From positions 23,797-87,796 of the forward strand of contig NZ_CANLZU010000020.1 in assembly GCF_947495715.1 (NCBI RefSeq): a stretch of 64,000 nucleotides of DNA, in the 5' to 3' direction. Shown piece after piece: positions 44,247 to 52,356 of the stretch. The number at the start of each line of letters is the position of its first letter. The first letter of the stretch is position 1. Made by a program: the position numbers and the translations under genes. Under the pieces are notes generated by a model. It searched no databases. It saw nothing but the letters and a program-made list of their open reading frames with translations, and was not told where the DNA came from. The DNA is from an uncultured Oceanisphaera sp. (GTDB lineage: Bacteria > Pseudomonadota > Gammaproteobacteria > Enterobacterales > Aeromonadaceae).

Positions 44247-44475
44247 CCATCATACAACCGGTGCAAAGCCAGACAGGGCAGGCCTCTCGGATAAACAGCT
44301 ATTTTTTTAACCAGAAAATAAATACTTAAAAAACAATATCTTGAAAAAGTCACGACAAAATTTCGCTCGATATCTGAACGATAACAGCGACATTAGAGTA
44401 AAGGCACAAATTGTGGGTTTCTTGGCGAAGGCAGAGTGCTTCTAGTGGATAAGTCAAGAGAGGTAGTGCGAAATT

Positions 44476-44551
44476 TGGCTCCCCCTGCTGGACTCGAACC
44501 AGCGACATACGGATTAACAGTCCGGCGTTCTACCAACTGAACTAAGGGGGA
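44476..44551 (-). tRNA. tRNA-Asn (GTT)
   Basis: A 76-base cloverleaf on the minus strand: acceptor TCCCCCT/AGGGGGA, anticodon loop CTGTTAA (GTT), T arm CTGGTTCGAGTCCAG, encoded GCCA. Close to E. coli tRNA-Asn. Single gene, divergent from uvrB. Confidence 0.97.
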
Positions 44552-44706
44552 ATCTCGTGAAGAGGCCGCAGATAATACGCAGCCATAGCAGGCGGGTCAA
44601 GGATAAAATACGAATTTTGACCCTTAAGACAGTAGCGGCAGTTTTTGCTTAAATTCAGCGCTTCACCGGGGGTAAACTGGGGGTCGAATCAAGAGGAGAG
44701 TAGGTG

Positions 44707-46707
44707 ATGAGCAAAGATTTCCAACTGGTCAGCGAATATCAGCCCGGAGGTGATCAGCCGACGGCGATTGCGCAACTGCTGGAGGGGATCGATGCCGGCC
44801 TGGCTCATCAGACCCTGCTGGGGGTCACCGGCTCGGGCAAGACCTTCACCGTGGCCAATGTCATTGCCGAGCTGAACCGGCCCACCATGATACTGGCGCC
44901 CAACAAGACCCTGGCCGCCCAGCTTTATGGCGAGATGAAGGAATTCTTTCCTCATAACGCGGTCGAGTACTTCGTTTCCTACTACGACTACTATCAGCCG
45001 GAAGCCTATGTGCCGACGACCGATACCTTTATCGAGAAAGACGCCTCCATCAACGATCACATCGAGCAGATGCGGCTGTCGGCCACCAAGGCGCTGATGG
45101 AGCGGCGCGACGTGATTATCGTGGCCTCGGTATCGGCCATCTACGGCCTGGGCGACCCCCAGTCTTACCTGAGCATGATGCTGCACCTGCGGGTGGGCGA
45201 TATGCTGAACCAGCGCGACATGCTGCGCCGGCTGGCGGAGCTGCAATATACCCGCAACGACGCCGGTTTTCAGCGCGGTACCTTTCGGGTGCGGGGGGAG
45301 GTGATCGATATCTTTCCGGCCGAGTCGGATAACCAGGCGGTGCGGGTCGAACTGTTCGATGACGAAATCGAGCGCATCAGCCTGTTCGACCCCCTGACCG
45401 GCGCACAATCCCAGACCCTGGCGCGCTTTACCATTTACCCCAAGACCCACTACGTGACCCCGCGAGAAAAGCTGCTCGGTGCCATCGAGCATATCAAGGT
45501 GGAGTTGCAGGCGCGCAAGGCGCAGCTGCTGTCGGCCAACAAGCTGCTGGAAGAGCAGCGCATCAGCCAGCGCACCCAGTTCGATATCGAGATGATTCAG
45601 GAGCTGGGCTATTGTTCGGGCATCGAAAACTACTCCCGTTACCTGTCGGGCCGGGGCGAAGGCGAGGCACCGCCCACGCTGTTCGATTACCTGCCCGGTG
45701 ACGGCCTGCTGATCATCGATGAATCCCACGTCACTGTGCCGCAGATTGGCGGCATGTATAAAGGCGACCGTTCGCGCAAGGAAACCCTGGTGGAATACGG
45801 CTTTCGCCTGCCCTCGGCGCTGGATAACCGCCCCATGCGTTTCGAGGAGTTCGAGGCACTGATGCCGCAAACGGTGTTTGTATCGGCGACCCCCGGGCCT
45901 TATGAACTGGACAAGTCCGGTGATGATGTGGCCGAGCAGGTGGTGCGCCCCACCGGGCTGCTCGATCCGGTGCTGGAAGTGCGGCCGGTGGCCAGCCAGG
46001 TGGACGACGTCTTGTCTGAAGCGCGGCTGCGTATCGCGCAAAACGAACGGGTGCTGGTGACCACCCTCACCAAACGCATGGCCGAAGATCTGACCGAATA
46101 CCTGAACGATCACGGCCTTCAGGTGCGTTACCTGCATTCGGATATCGACACCGTGGAGCGCATGGAGATCATTCGTGATCTGCGCCTGGGCAAGTTCGAC
46201 GTATTGGTGGGCATCAACCTGCTGCGTGAAGGGCTGGACATGCCGGAAGTGTCTCTGGTGGCGATTCTGGATGCGGACAAGGAAGGCTTTCTGCGCTCGG
46301 AACGCTCGCTTATTCAGACCATAGGCCGGGCGGCCCGTAACCTCAACGGTAAGGCCATTCTGTACGCCGACCGCATTACCCGCTCGATGGCCGCCGCCAT
46401 GAGTGAAACCGAGCGCCGCCGCGAAGTGCAGCAGCAGTTCAACGAAGAGCACGGCATCGTGCCCAAGGGGCTGGTCAAGGGCGTGACCGACGTGATGGAT
46501 CTGGACGGCACAAAGCGAGTCGGCTCCAAGCGTGCCAAGGACAAAACGCCGTTACCCGAACATCTGCCGACCGCCAAAGAGTTGGACAAACAGATTACCG
46601 CGCTGGAAAAAACCATGCTCGAGCACGCCCGCAACCTGGAATTCGAACAGGCCGCCGCGACCCGCGACCGCATTCACGAATTGCGTGAACAGTTGATCCG
46701 CAGCTGA
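44707..46707 (+). CDS. uvrB: Excinuclease ABC subunit B
   Basis: A 666-aa damage-verifying helicase of nucleotide excision repair. Walker A GVTGSGKT near residue 40, beta-hairpin region [12 protein letters not shown], helicase motifs [19 protein letters not shown] and TIGRAARN, and the C-terminal UVR domain that binds UvrC ([18 protein letters not shown]). The ATG at 44707 is preferred over the adjacent GTG at 44704; GAGGAG lies 9 bases upstream. Confidence 0.97.
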   Translation: MSKDFQLVSEYQPGGDQPTAIAQLLEGIDAGLAHQTLLGVTGSGKTFTVANVIAELNRPTMILAPNKTLAAQLYGEMKEFFPHNAVEYFVSYYDYYQPEAYVPTTDTFIEKDASINDHIEQMRLSATKALMERRDVIIVASVSAIYGLGDPQSYLSMMLHLRVGDMLNQRDMLRRLAELQYTRNDAGFQRGTFRVRGEVIDIFPAESDNQAVRVELFDDEIERISLFDPLTGAQSQTLARFTIYPKTHYVTPREKLLGAIEHIKVELQARKAQLLSANKLLEEQRISQRTQFDIEMIQELGYCSGIENYSRYLSGRGEGEAPPTLFDYLPGDGLLIIDESHVTVPQIGGMYKGDRSRKETLVEYGFRLPSALDNRPMRFEEFEALMPQTVFVSATPGPYELDKSGDDVAEQVVRPTGLLDPVLEVRPVASQVDDVLSEARLRIAQNERVLVTTLTKRMAEDLTEYLNDHGLQVRYLHSDIDTVERMEIIRDLRLGKFDVLVGINLLREGLDMPEVSLVAILDADKEGFLRSERSLIQTIGRAARNLNGKAILYADRITRSMAAAMSETERRREVQQQFNEEHGIVPKGLVKGVTDVMDLDGTKRVGSKRAKDKTPLPEHLPTAKELDKQITALEKTMLEHARNLEFEQAAATRDRIHELREQLIRS

Positions 46708-46727
46708 GCGGCAATATCGAACCGATT

Positions 46728-47105
46728 AAATAACGGTTCTGTCCGGTTACTTTGCAAAGGCCGGACAAAAGGCCAGCTCCACCGACTCGCCGTGAACCCA
46801 TCCATGGGGGCTCCACCGCGCCATCCCTGGCGCGAAGGGTCGGCGGAGCAGATCCCTTTATCCTCCCTGATGCCAGAGAGTTATCTGCAGGTCGCTCCAC
46901 AGGCGACTCCGGAGCATTGGGGCGGATGAAGGGTTTTACTCCAGCGACCATCACATGACAGGTCAACAAAGGCTCCTGCAATGCTGACACTCCCGCCATC
47001 CTTGGCGGTCGGACGTCATGTGCTGAGCGTCGCAGGGATGCGGTTTAGCGTGTCGGTGGAGTGAACCCTTCGTTCGACCTTTACCGTGAAGCAAAATAGA
47101 ACAAA
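46728..47105 (+). repeat. Nested-hairpin element copy H with a loop insertion
   Basis: Hairpin 1 has arms GGACAAAAGG..AGCTCCACCGAC / GTCGGCGGAGC..CCCTTTATCC and the inner stem CGCGCCATCCCTGGCGCG. Hairpin 2 resembles that of copy A, but its CACATGACA/GTCATGTG loop is split by an insert of about 50 bases carrying CCGCCATCCTTGGCGG. The left end AACCG..CGGTT is a short palindrome. It lies between the convergent ends of uvrB and creA; nothing else is seen in that 465-bp gap. Confidence 0.8.
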
Positions 47106-47172
47106 CGATTGCGGCTGTATTGCCTTTGGCACACCGGTCTAGTGTCTGATCAAATACTCAATGTAATAGGTA

Positions 47173-47640
47173 TTACGGTTGGGCTGGTGCCTGATAAGCC
47201 AGGGTGCCCCACAGCGGCACGGTGGACATGGAATGTTTGTAGCTGCCGCTGGTTTCCTTGGTGCTGTAGGCAACATATAGCAATGACTGGCTTTGGTCGT
47301 CATAGATGCGACGGATCTTCAGGCTCTTGAGAAAAATACTCTTCGATTTCTTGAACACGATTTCGCCGCTCTTGGAGGTATCGATGGCGGCGATCATGGC
47401 GGCGGTAATTTCGCCGGTCTGACGGCAGCTGATCGACATGTCGGAGGGATCGGCCAGGTCCAGATCGGCCACTATGTTGGACATGTGGCAGGTCACGCCG
47501 GGCACGCCCGGATCGGTCAGCACCTCGATTTTGATGTCTTTGGTGGTGAACATACCCAGAGACACATCGCCCACCTCATTGTTATCACAACCCAGCAGCA
47601 GGGTAGACAGGCAAAGCAGGGCGGCCGTTCTTTTGAACAT
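47173..47640 (-). CDS. creA: CreA-family lipoprotein
   Basis: A 155-aa exported protein of the CreA family (DUF1459-like, function unknown). The signal peptide ends in the lipobox LLLGC, so this copy is probably a lipoprotein. Family stretches: VGDVSLGMFTTKDI, PGVTCHMSNI, DPSDMSISCRQTGEI and the C-terminal STVPLW. Divergent from nrdGD, with 297 bp between starts. Confidence 0.9.
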   Translation of the reverse strand: MFKRTAALLCLSTLLLGCDNNEVGDVSLGMFTTKDIKIEVLTDPGVPGVTCHMSNIVADLDLADPSDMSISCRQTGEITAAMIAAIDTSKSGEIVFKKSKSIFLKSLKIRRIYDDQSQSLLYVAYSTKETSGSYKHSMSTVPLWGTLAYQAPAQP

Positions 47641-47834
47641 GAGCAGGTTCCTTGTATCAAGCAGCGTATTAACAAATAACCCCAGTTCTTACCATACTCG
47701 GCCGGTGCCGCCAAACTTAACTGCCCTTGGGGGCGCGGCTCTATCTGCCGTTTTGCCGAGGTAATGGTCGGCCTCGGGACCTGCTTCAAACGAATCTATC
47801 ACTCTTAAATACCGTATGGGTTTGCATGCCGAAG

Positions 47835-47850
47835 ACTGATCCAGATCAGT
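47835..47850 (+). promoter_or_regulatory. FNR-like palindrome upstream of nrdG
   Basis: ACTGATCCAGATCAGT is a perfect 16-base palindrome; its core CTGAT-N4-ATCAG matches the FNR site TTGAT-N4-ATCAA at 8 of 10 positions. An oxygen-responsive site fits anaerobic ribonucleotide reductase genes. Confidence 0.45.
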
Positions 47851-47877
47851 GAAACAGCTAATGCGGTTGTTCGGTTG

Positions 47878-47924
47878 TTTCCATATATGGTGTTTGTATT
47901 TACTCTTGGCACAACATGTAGTGT
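47878..47924 (+). promoter_or_regulatory. Tandem NrdR boxes upstream of nrdGD
   Basis: Two sites resembling ACACWATATATWGTGT: TTTCCATATATGGTGT (47878-47893, 11 of 16) and GCACAACATGTAGTGT (47909-47924, 13 of 16). Their starts are 31 bases apart, the three-turn spacing known for NrdR box pairs. NrdR represses ribonucleotide reductase genes when dATP is high. Confidence 0.65.
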
Positions 47925-47937
47925 TTTTGGTGCCGTT

Positions 47938-48393
47938 ATGCTGAATGCGTTTGAACCCAGGGTGGTGCTGCAGGAAGTGCCGGGCGAAGTCAGCCTGGCC
48001 TGGCTGGTAACGGGGTGTCCACTGGCGTGCCCCGGCTGTCACAGCCAGGACAGCTGGGATCCGGCGGCGGGGACCCGATTAACACCCGAGCGGTTGCAAG
48101 GCTGGCTGACGCGCTATCAGGGGCTACTGACCTGCGTGTTGTTTTTCGGTGGAGAATGGGATCGGGATGCCTTGCTGCCTCTGTTGCAGCTGGCGCGGGA
48201 GCAGGGGCTGAAAACCTGCCTGTACAGCGGTCGGGACAGGATAAGCCAGACCCTGATGGCCGAGCTGGACTACCTGAAAACCGGAGCCTGGGTGGCGCAC
48301 CTGGGTGGCCTTGACTCCAGACACAGTAACCAACGGTTGATTTGCCTGCCCAGCGGCGAATCCCTCAATCATCATTTTTGGAGACGTTCATGA
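47938..48393 (+). CDS. nrdG: Anaerobic ribonucleotide reductase activating protein
   Basis: A 151-aa radical-SAM activase that generates the glycyl radical in NrdD. The cluster motif CPLACPGC is C-x3-C-x2-C as required. The gene precedes nrdD (reverse of E. coli nrdDG) and overlaps it by four bases (ATGA). Start ATG at 47938 lies after the NrdR boxes; the longer frame would run through them. Confidence 0.9.
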   Translation: MLNAFEPRVVLQEVPGEVSLAWLVTGCPLACPGCHSQDSWDPAAGTRLTPERLQGWLTRYQGLLTCVLFFGGEWDRDALLPLLQLAREQGLKTCLYSGRDRISQTLMAELDYLKTGAWVAHLGGLDSRHSNQRLICLPSGESLNHHFWRRS

Positions 48394-50165
48394 TACACCT
48401 GCACCCCGACCAGCTTGAGGCCAAGATCGCCAGCTTCAATGCCTACCTGAATGCTAACAATGCGGCGGATGGTTCTGTAATGGACCCCAACGCCAATGTG
48501 ACTCAAAAGAACATCGCTACCGCCGAGGCGGAGCTGATGAAGGATTTTTTTGTGCAGGTGAACCGTGGCCTGGTGAAAAACAAGATAGCCGAGTTGTTTG
48601 ATGATGCTCTGGCCACGGAGTATGAACGCCAGATTGAAGCGCATGAGATTTATGTGCACGACGAGACCAGTCTCAAGCCCTACTGTGTGTCGGTGACCAT
48701 GTATCCCTTCCTGCTCGATGGGTTGACCAAACTCGGTGGCGAGAGCAAGGCCCCCAGACACCTGGAAGCGTTCTGCGGTGCCTTCGTCAATATGGTGTTT
48801 GCCATCAGCTCCCAGTTCGCCGGGGCGGTGGCTACGGTCGAATTTCTCACCTATTTCGATCATTTTGCCCGCCGGGATTATGGCGATAATTACCTGACCG
48901 AGCATACCCATGCCATCAACAATCATCTGCAGCATGTGGTCTATGCCATCAACCAGCCGGCCGCGGCCCGTGGCTACCAGAGCGTGTTCTGGAACATTTC
49001 CCTGTTCGACCGGGACTATTTCAACACCATGTTCGAGTTCTTTGTGTTTCCCGACGGCAGCCAGCCCAACGGCGACTCGGTAAGCCGGCTGCAGGAGCAT
49101 TTTCTGGAATGGTTCAACGAGGAGCGGCGCAAGGCGATATTGACCTTCCCGGTGGTGACCGCCGCCATGCTCACCAAGGATGGTGCACCGGCAGATGATG
49201 CCTTTGCCGAGATGTGCGCCGAGCAGATGAGCCGGGGCAACAGCTTCTTCATTTATATGTCCGACACCCCCGACTCGCTGGCGTCCTGCTGTCGGTTGCG
49301 CAATGAGGTGACCGATCACACCTTTTCCTACACCCTGGGGGCGGGTGGCGTGGCCACCGGCTCCATTAATGTCATCACCCTGAACATGAACCGGCTGGAG
49401 CAGGACGGACGGGACCTGCTGGCCGAAATCGAGAAGATTCAGCGTTATCAGGTGGCCTACCGGCGCTTGATGGAGGACTTCCTGGCCAAAGGCATACTGA
49501 CGGTGTATGACGCCGGTTTTATCAGCCTGGACAAGCAGTTTCTGACCATCGGCATCAACGGCATGGTCGAGGCGGCGGAATACAGAGGCATCAAGGCCAG
49601 TAACAACCCCGAGTACCAGGCCTTTGTCAGCGAACGGCTGAAGATTATCTATGATGCCAACCGTAAGGCGCGTCAGGAATACGGCTACCTGTTCAATACC
49701 GAGTTTGTGCCGGCGGAAAACCTGGGGGTGAAAAACGCCAAGTGGGACAGGGCCGACGGCTATCGGGTGCCCCGTGACTGCTATAACTCCTACTTCTATG
49801 TGGTGGAAGACGAGGATGATACTCAGATTCTCGACAAATTCGTGCTGCACGGGCGCGAGTTGGTGCAATTTCTGGACGGTGGTTCGGCGCTGCATCTGAA
49901 TCTGGACGAGCATCTGCCCCCTGCCGGCTACCGACAGTTGTACCGTGTTGCCGCCGCCACCGGCTGCCACTATTTTACCGTCAACGTACGCAGCACCATC
50001 TGCAACGACTGCAGCCATATCAGCAAGCATACCGACTGGAGCTGTGGCGCCTGTGGTAGTGAAGACATAGACCATGCCACCCGGGTGATCGGTTATCTGA
50101 AGCGGGTGTCGGCGTTCAGCGCCGGTCGCCGGAACGAGCATGGCCGGCGTTTCTACCACCTTTAA
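48390..50165 (+). CDS. nrdD: Anaerobic (class III) ribonucleoside-triphosphate reductase
   Basis: A 591-aa glycyl-radical enzyme. The glycyl-radical motif is near the C-terminus (TRVIGYLKRVSAF), preceded by a zinc site with four cysteines (CNDC...CGAC). It is about 120 residues shorter than E. coli NrdD because the N-terminal ATP-cone is missing, so allosteric shut-off by dATP through a cone is not expected; transcriptional NrdR control may compensate. Active-site cysteines probably include those in FCGAFVNM and ASCCRLRN. The ATG at 48390 overlaps the nrdG stop. Confidence 0.92.
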   Translation: MIHLHPDQLEAKIASFNAYLNANNAADGSVMDPNANVTQKNIATAEAELMKDFFVQVNRGLVKNKIAELFDDALATEYERQIEAHEIYVHDETSLKPYCVSVTMYPFLLDGLTKLGGESKAPRHLEAFCGAFVNMVFAISSQFAGAVATVEFLTYFDHFARRDYGDNYLTEHTHAINNHLQHVVYAINQPAAARGYQSVFWNISLFDRDYFNTMFEFFVFPDGSQPNGDSVSRLQEHFLEWFNEERRKAILTFPVVTAAMLTKDGAPADDAFAEMCAEQMSRGNSFFIYMSDTPDSLASCCRLRNEVTDHTFSYTLGAGGVATGSINVITLNMNRLEQDGRDLLAEIEKIQRYQVAYRRLMEDFLAKGILTVYDAGFISLDKQFLTIGINGMVEAAEYRGIKASNNPEYQAFVSERLKIIYDANRKARQEYGYLFNTEFVPAENLGVKNAKWDRADGYRVPRDCYNSYFYVVEDEDDTQILDKFVLHGRELVQFLDGGSALHLNLDEHLPPAGYRQLYRVAAATGCHYFTVNVRSTICNDCSHISKHTDWSCGACGSEDIDHATRVIGYLKRVSAFSAGRRNEHGRRFYHL

Positions 50166-50169
50166 GACC

Positions 50170-50250
50170 GGGAATGGGGATTAGGGAGCAGGGATTGGGG
50201 AAGTGTGAGGCTGGTTTCCAGTCCCTGATCACAAATCCCTAGTCCCTGAA
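50170..50250. repeat. Heptamer-period inverted repeat (GGGATTA type)
   Basis: Left half GGGATTA-GGGAGCA-GGGATTG-GGG and right half TCCCTGA-TCACAAA-TCCCTAG-TCCCTGA have 7-base periodicity and are mutually complementary, so the region can form a loose hairpin. It lies between the convergent ends of nrdD and corA, where no other terminator is seen. Confidence 0.65.
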
Positions 50251-50251
50251 G

Positions 50252-51199
50252 TTACAGCCAGCCCTTGCGTTTGAAGAAGTAATAGGTGCCGCAGGCCGAC
50301 ATCAGCATCATCACCAGCGACATCGGATAGCCGTAATCAAAGCCCAGCTCCGGCAGGATCTTGAAGTTCATGCCATAGATGCTGGCAATCAGGGTAGGGG
50401 GCAGAAACACCACCGCCGCCACCGAGAAAATCTTGATCACCTTGCTCTGCTCCAGGCTGGTAAAGCCCATGGCGGCTTCCAGCTGAAAGTTGATCTTGTC
50501 GAACAGAAACTGGGTATGGGGCAGCAGCGATTCGATGTCGTAGAGCATTTCGTCGATCCACTTGCGCTGCTCGTCGTTGCCGCTCTGGCGCATGGATCGC
50601 TTCATGAAACGCAATGCCCGCCGGGTATCGTACAAGGCCAGCCGAATGTGGCCGTTGCCGTCTTCCTGCAACATCAAATCCGACATGGTCTGGCGCAGAT
50701 CATCCACCTGCAGCACCTGTTTGGCGGTAGCTTCCAGGGTTTTGTAGCCGTCTTCAATCAAATCGGAAATATATTCGATTTTGAGCTGAAAAATTTCCAG
50801 CAGCAGCTCCGGGGCGTCTCTCGCTTCCAGCCGATCCTGCCGCATATAGTGGCGCAGCAGCCGCATCAGGCCGAGATCGTCTTCCCGAAAGCTGATCAGC
50901 ATGTCTTTGCGCAAGGTAAACAGCACGTTGATGCCGTCTATTTCCTTGCCCATGCGCTGAGGGAACAGCGAATGGATATGCAGTCCGTCTTTATCCCGGT
51001 AAAAGCGGGCCGAGGCTTCGATATCGTCCAGCTCGTCCAGCTCCGGCACTTCTTCCACGAACAGCTGTTTCATCCAGCGTTGTTCCTGCTCGTCCGGTTT
51101 GAGGATATCCAGCCACAGGGTGTTGGGAGGCAGGGCGTCCTCCAGGTTGAGTGGCTGAATATCGAGAGATTTTCCATTCAGGGTGTAGGCTGTGATCAT
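50252..51199 (-). CDS. corA: Magnesium/cobalt channel CorA
   Basis: A 315-aa homopentameric Mg2+ channel (E. coli CorA 316). The large N-terminal cytosolic domain is followed by two C-terminal membrane helices; the selectivity motif YGMNF lies in IASIYGMNFKILPE. The ATG at 51199 gives the family start MITAYTLNG; the longer frame to 51232 is not supported. Confidence 0.94.
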   Translation of the reverse strand: MITAYTLNGKSLDIQPLNLEDALPPNTLWLDILKPDEQEQRWMKQLFVEEVPELDELDDIEASARFYRDKDGLHIHSLFPQRMGKEIDGINVLFTLRKDMLISFREDDLGLMRLLRHYMRQDRLEARDAPELLLEIFQLKIEYISDLIEDGYKTLEATAKQVLQVDDLRQTMSDLMLQEDGNGHIRLALYDTRRALRFMKRSMRQSGNDEQRKWIDEMLYDIESLLPHTQFLFDKINFQLEAAMGFTSLEQSKVIKIFSVAAVVFLPPTLIASIYGMNFKILPELGFDYGYPMSLVMMLMSACGTYYFFKRKGWL

Positions 51200-51388
51200 G
51201 CAGCGCTCCAACCGGTAAACAATGACTTGCACTATATAGAGGCCGCTGCCGGATGTCAGGCAATCTATGTATGGGCGTGTTTTTTGGCGCGAATTTTAGC
51301 CGGATAAGAGTAGACTCAAATGACTTGACTCGGCGCCCGGCCTATAATGACAGGATCCCGCTACCTGATTTGCCATCGGAGAACGCCA

Positions 51389-51898
51389 GTGAAACAGATA
51401 TGTTGTGCCTTGATGCTGCTGCTGGCGATGCCTGTCGCTGCCGAAATGGTGCTGAAGGCACGGCAAACCGTGGACGTTTATGGCTCCAGTGAGCTAGAGC
51501 CCAGCCTGGCCGATGTAGACTACCGCATGTCTTGGCAGTTATCGGGCCAGCATACGGATTACGGCTGCCGTCCGGGCCAGGTGGTGGTGTCGTTGACGGC
51601 CACGGTGACCGAGCCGCTGGAGTGGCCGCAAACCCCGGCCTGGCAGAATTACCGGCTGGCACTCACCGCTTACGAGCGGCTGGTACGCGAGCGGGCCTTG
51701 CTGTCGGCCGAATGGCTGGAGCGTTCACTTTTTCAGATAGCGCCACAGAAAAATTGTGACCAGTTGCGCCAGGTCGCGGACAATGTCGGCTATCACCAGC
51801 TCGACATTGCCCGCACCCTGTTACAGCACTTTCAGCAGCAGAATGACTATGGTCGTAACCTGGGGCTGATCCGCCCTGAATCATCTTCATCGGAGTAA
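51389..51898 (+). CDS. DUF922-like secreted protein without the protease motif
   Basis: A 169-aa periplasmic protein with GTG start (GGAG seven bases upstream) and signal peptide KQICCALMLLLAMPVAA. The mature part resembles DUF922 (VDVYGSSELEPSL, YRMSWQL, CRPGQVVVSLTATVTEPLEWP). Where DUF922 members have HExxH, the sequence here is YERLVRE, so peptidase activity is unlikely. Cysteines at the two ends of the domain could form a disulfide. Assignment is from recalled pattern only. Confidence 0.6.
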   Translation: MKQICCALMLLLAMPVAAEMVLKARQTVDVYGSSELEPSLADVDYRMSWQLSGQHTDYGCRPGQVVVSLTATVTEPLEWPQTPAWQNYRLALTAYERLVRERALLSAEWLERSLFQIAPQKNCDQLRQVADNVGYHQLDIARTLLQHFQQQNDYGRNLGLIRPESSSSE

Positions 51899-51990
51899 AA
51901 GCCAACATTAATACCCACACCGCAGCACCATGCAAACAGGCCCCGTTGAGCGGAGCCTGCTGGTTTTCTGATTTCGGTGGCTGAGCGGTC

Positions 51991-52356
51991 TTATACCAAT
52001 CTGGAAAACTAACAGATCTGCTTGGCTTCATGGTAAGGCCGAATGAAGGGGCCACTCCACCGACACGCTGCAAGCACATCCTTGTGGCGCTCAGCACATG
52101 ACGTCCTGTCATGTGATGGTCGCTGGAGTAGAACCCTTCATTCGCCTCCATGCTACGGCGTCGCCTGGGGAAGCGACCTGAAGACAACTCGGTGCTTCAG
52201 GAGAGGCAGCAGAGATCGGCTCCCACGACCGTGAAATGCCAAGGAGGGCATTTCCGAGCTCCCATGGATGGGTTTATTGCGTGTCGTGGGAGGTGACTCT
52301 GTTGCCTCTCGTTCGGAGCTTTAAAATAGATCATATTTTTATTTAGATTGGTCTTA
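51991..52356 (-). repeat. Nested-hairpin element copy I, inverse of copy A
   Basis: About 366 bp with terminal repeats TTATACCAATCTGGAAAAC and AGATTGGTCTTA. Read on the minus strand it has the same order of two hairpins, inner stems and ends as copy A at 8944, showing one element in two orientations. Its distal TAA (minus strand TAAGACCAATC) is the stop codon of mnmC. It occupies nearly all of the gap to the DUF922-like gene. Confidence 0.85.

Noticed and set aside
44166..44454. Chromosomal replication origin
   Set aside because: DnaA boxes and an AT-rich stretch are present, but no dnaA, mnmG/gidA, mioC or parAB neighbours, so only a DnaA-site cluster is claimed.
44689..46452. A 587-aa open frame antisense to uvrB
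   Set aside because: It mirrors the uvrB codon pattern in a high-GC gene, has no family resemblance or ribosome site, and uvrB itself is complete.
48372..50159. A 595-aa open frame antisense to nrdD
   Set aside because: Shadow frame; the sense gene is complete and operon-coupled to nrdG.
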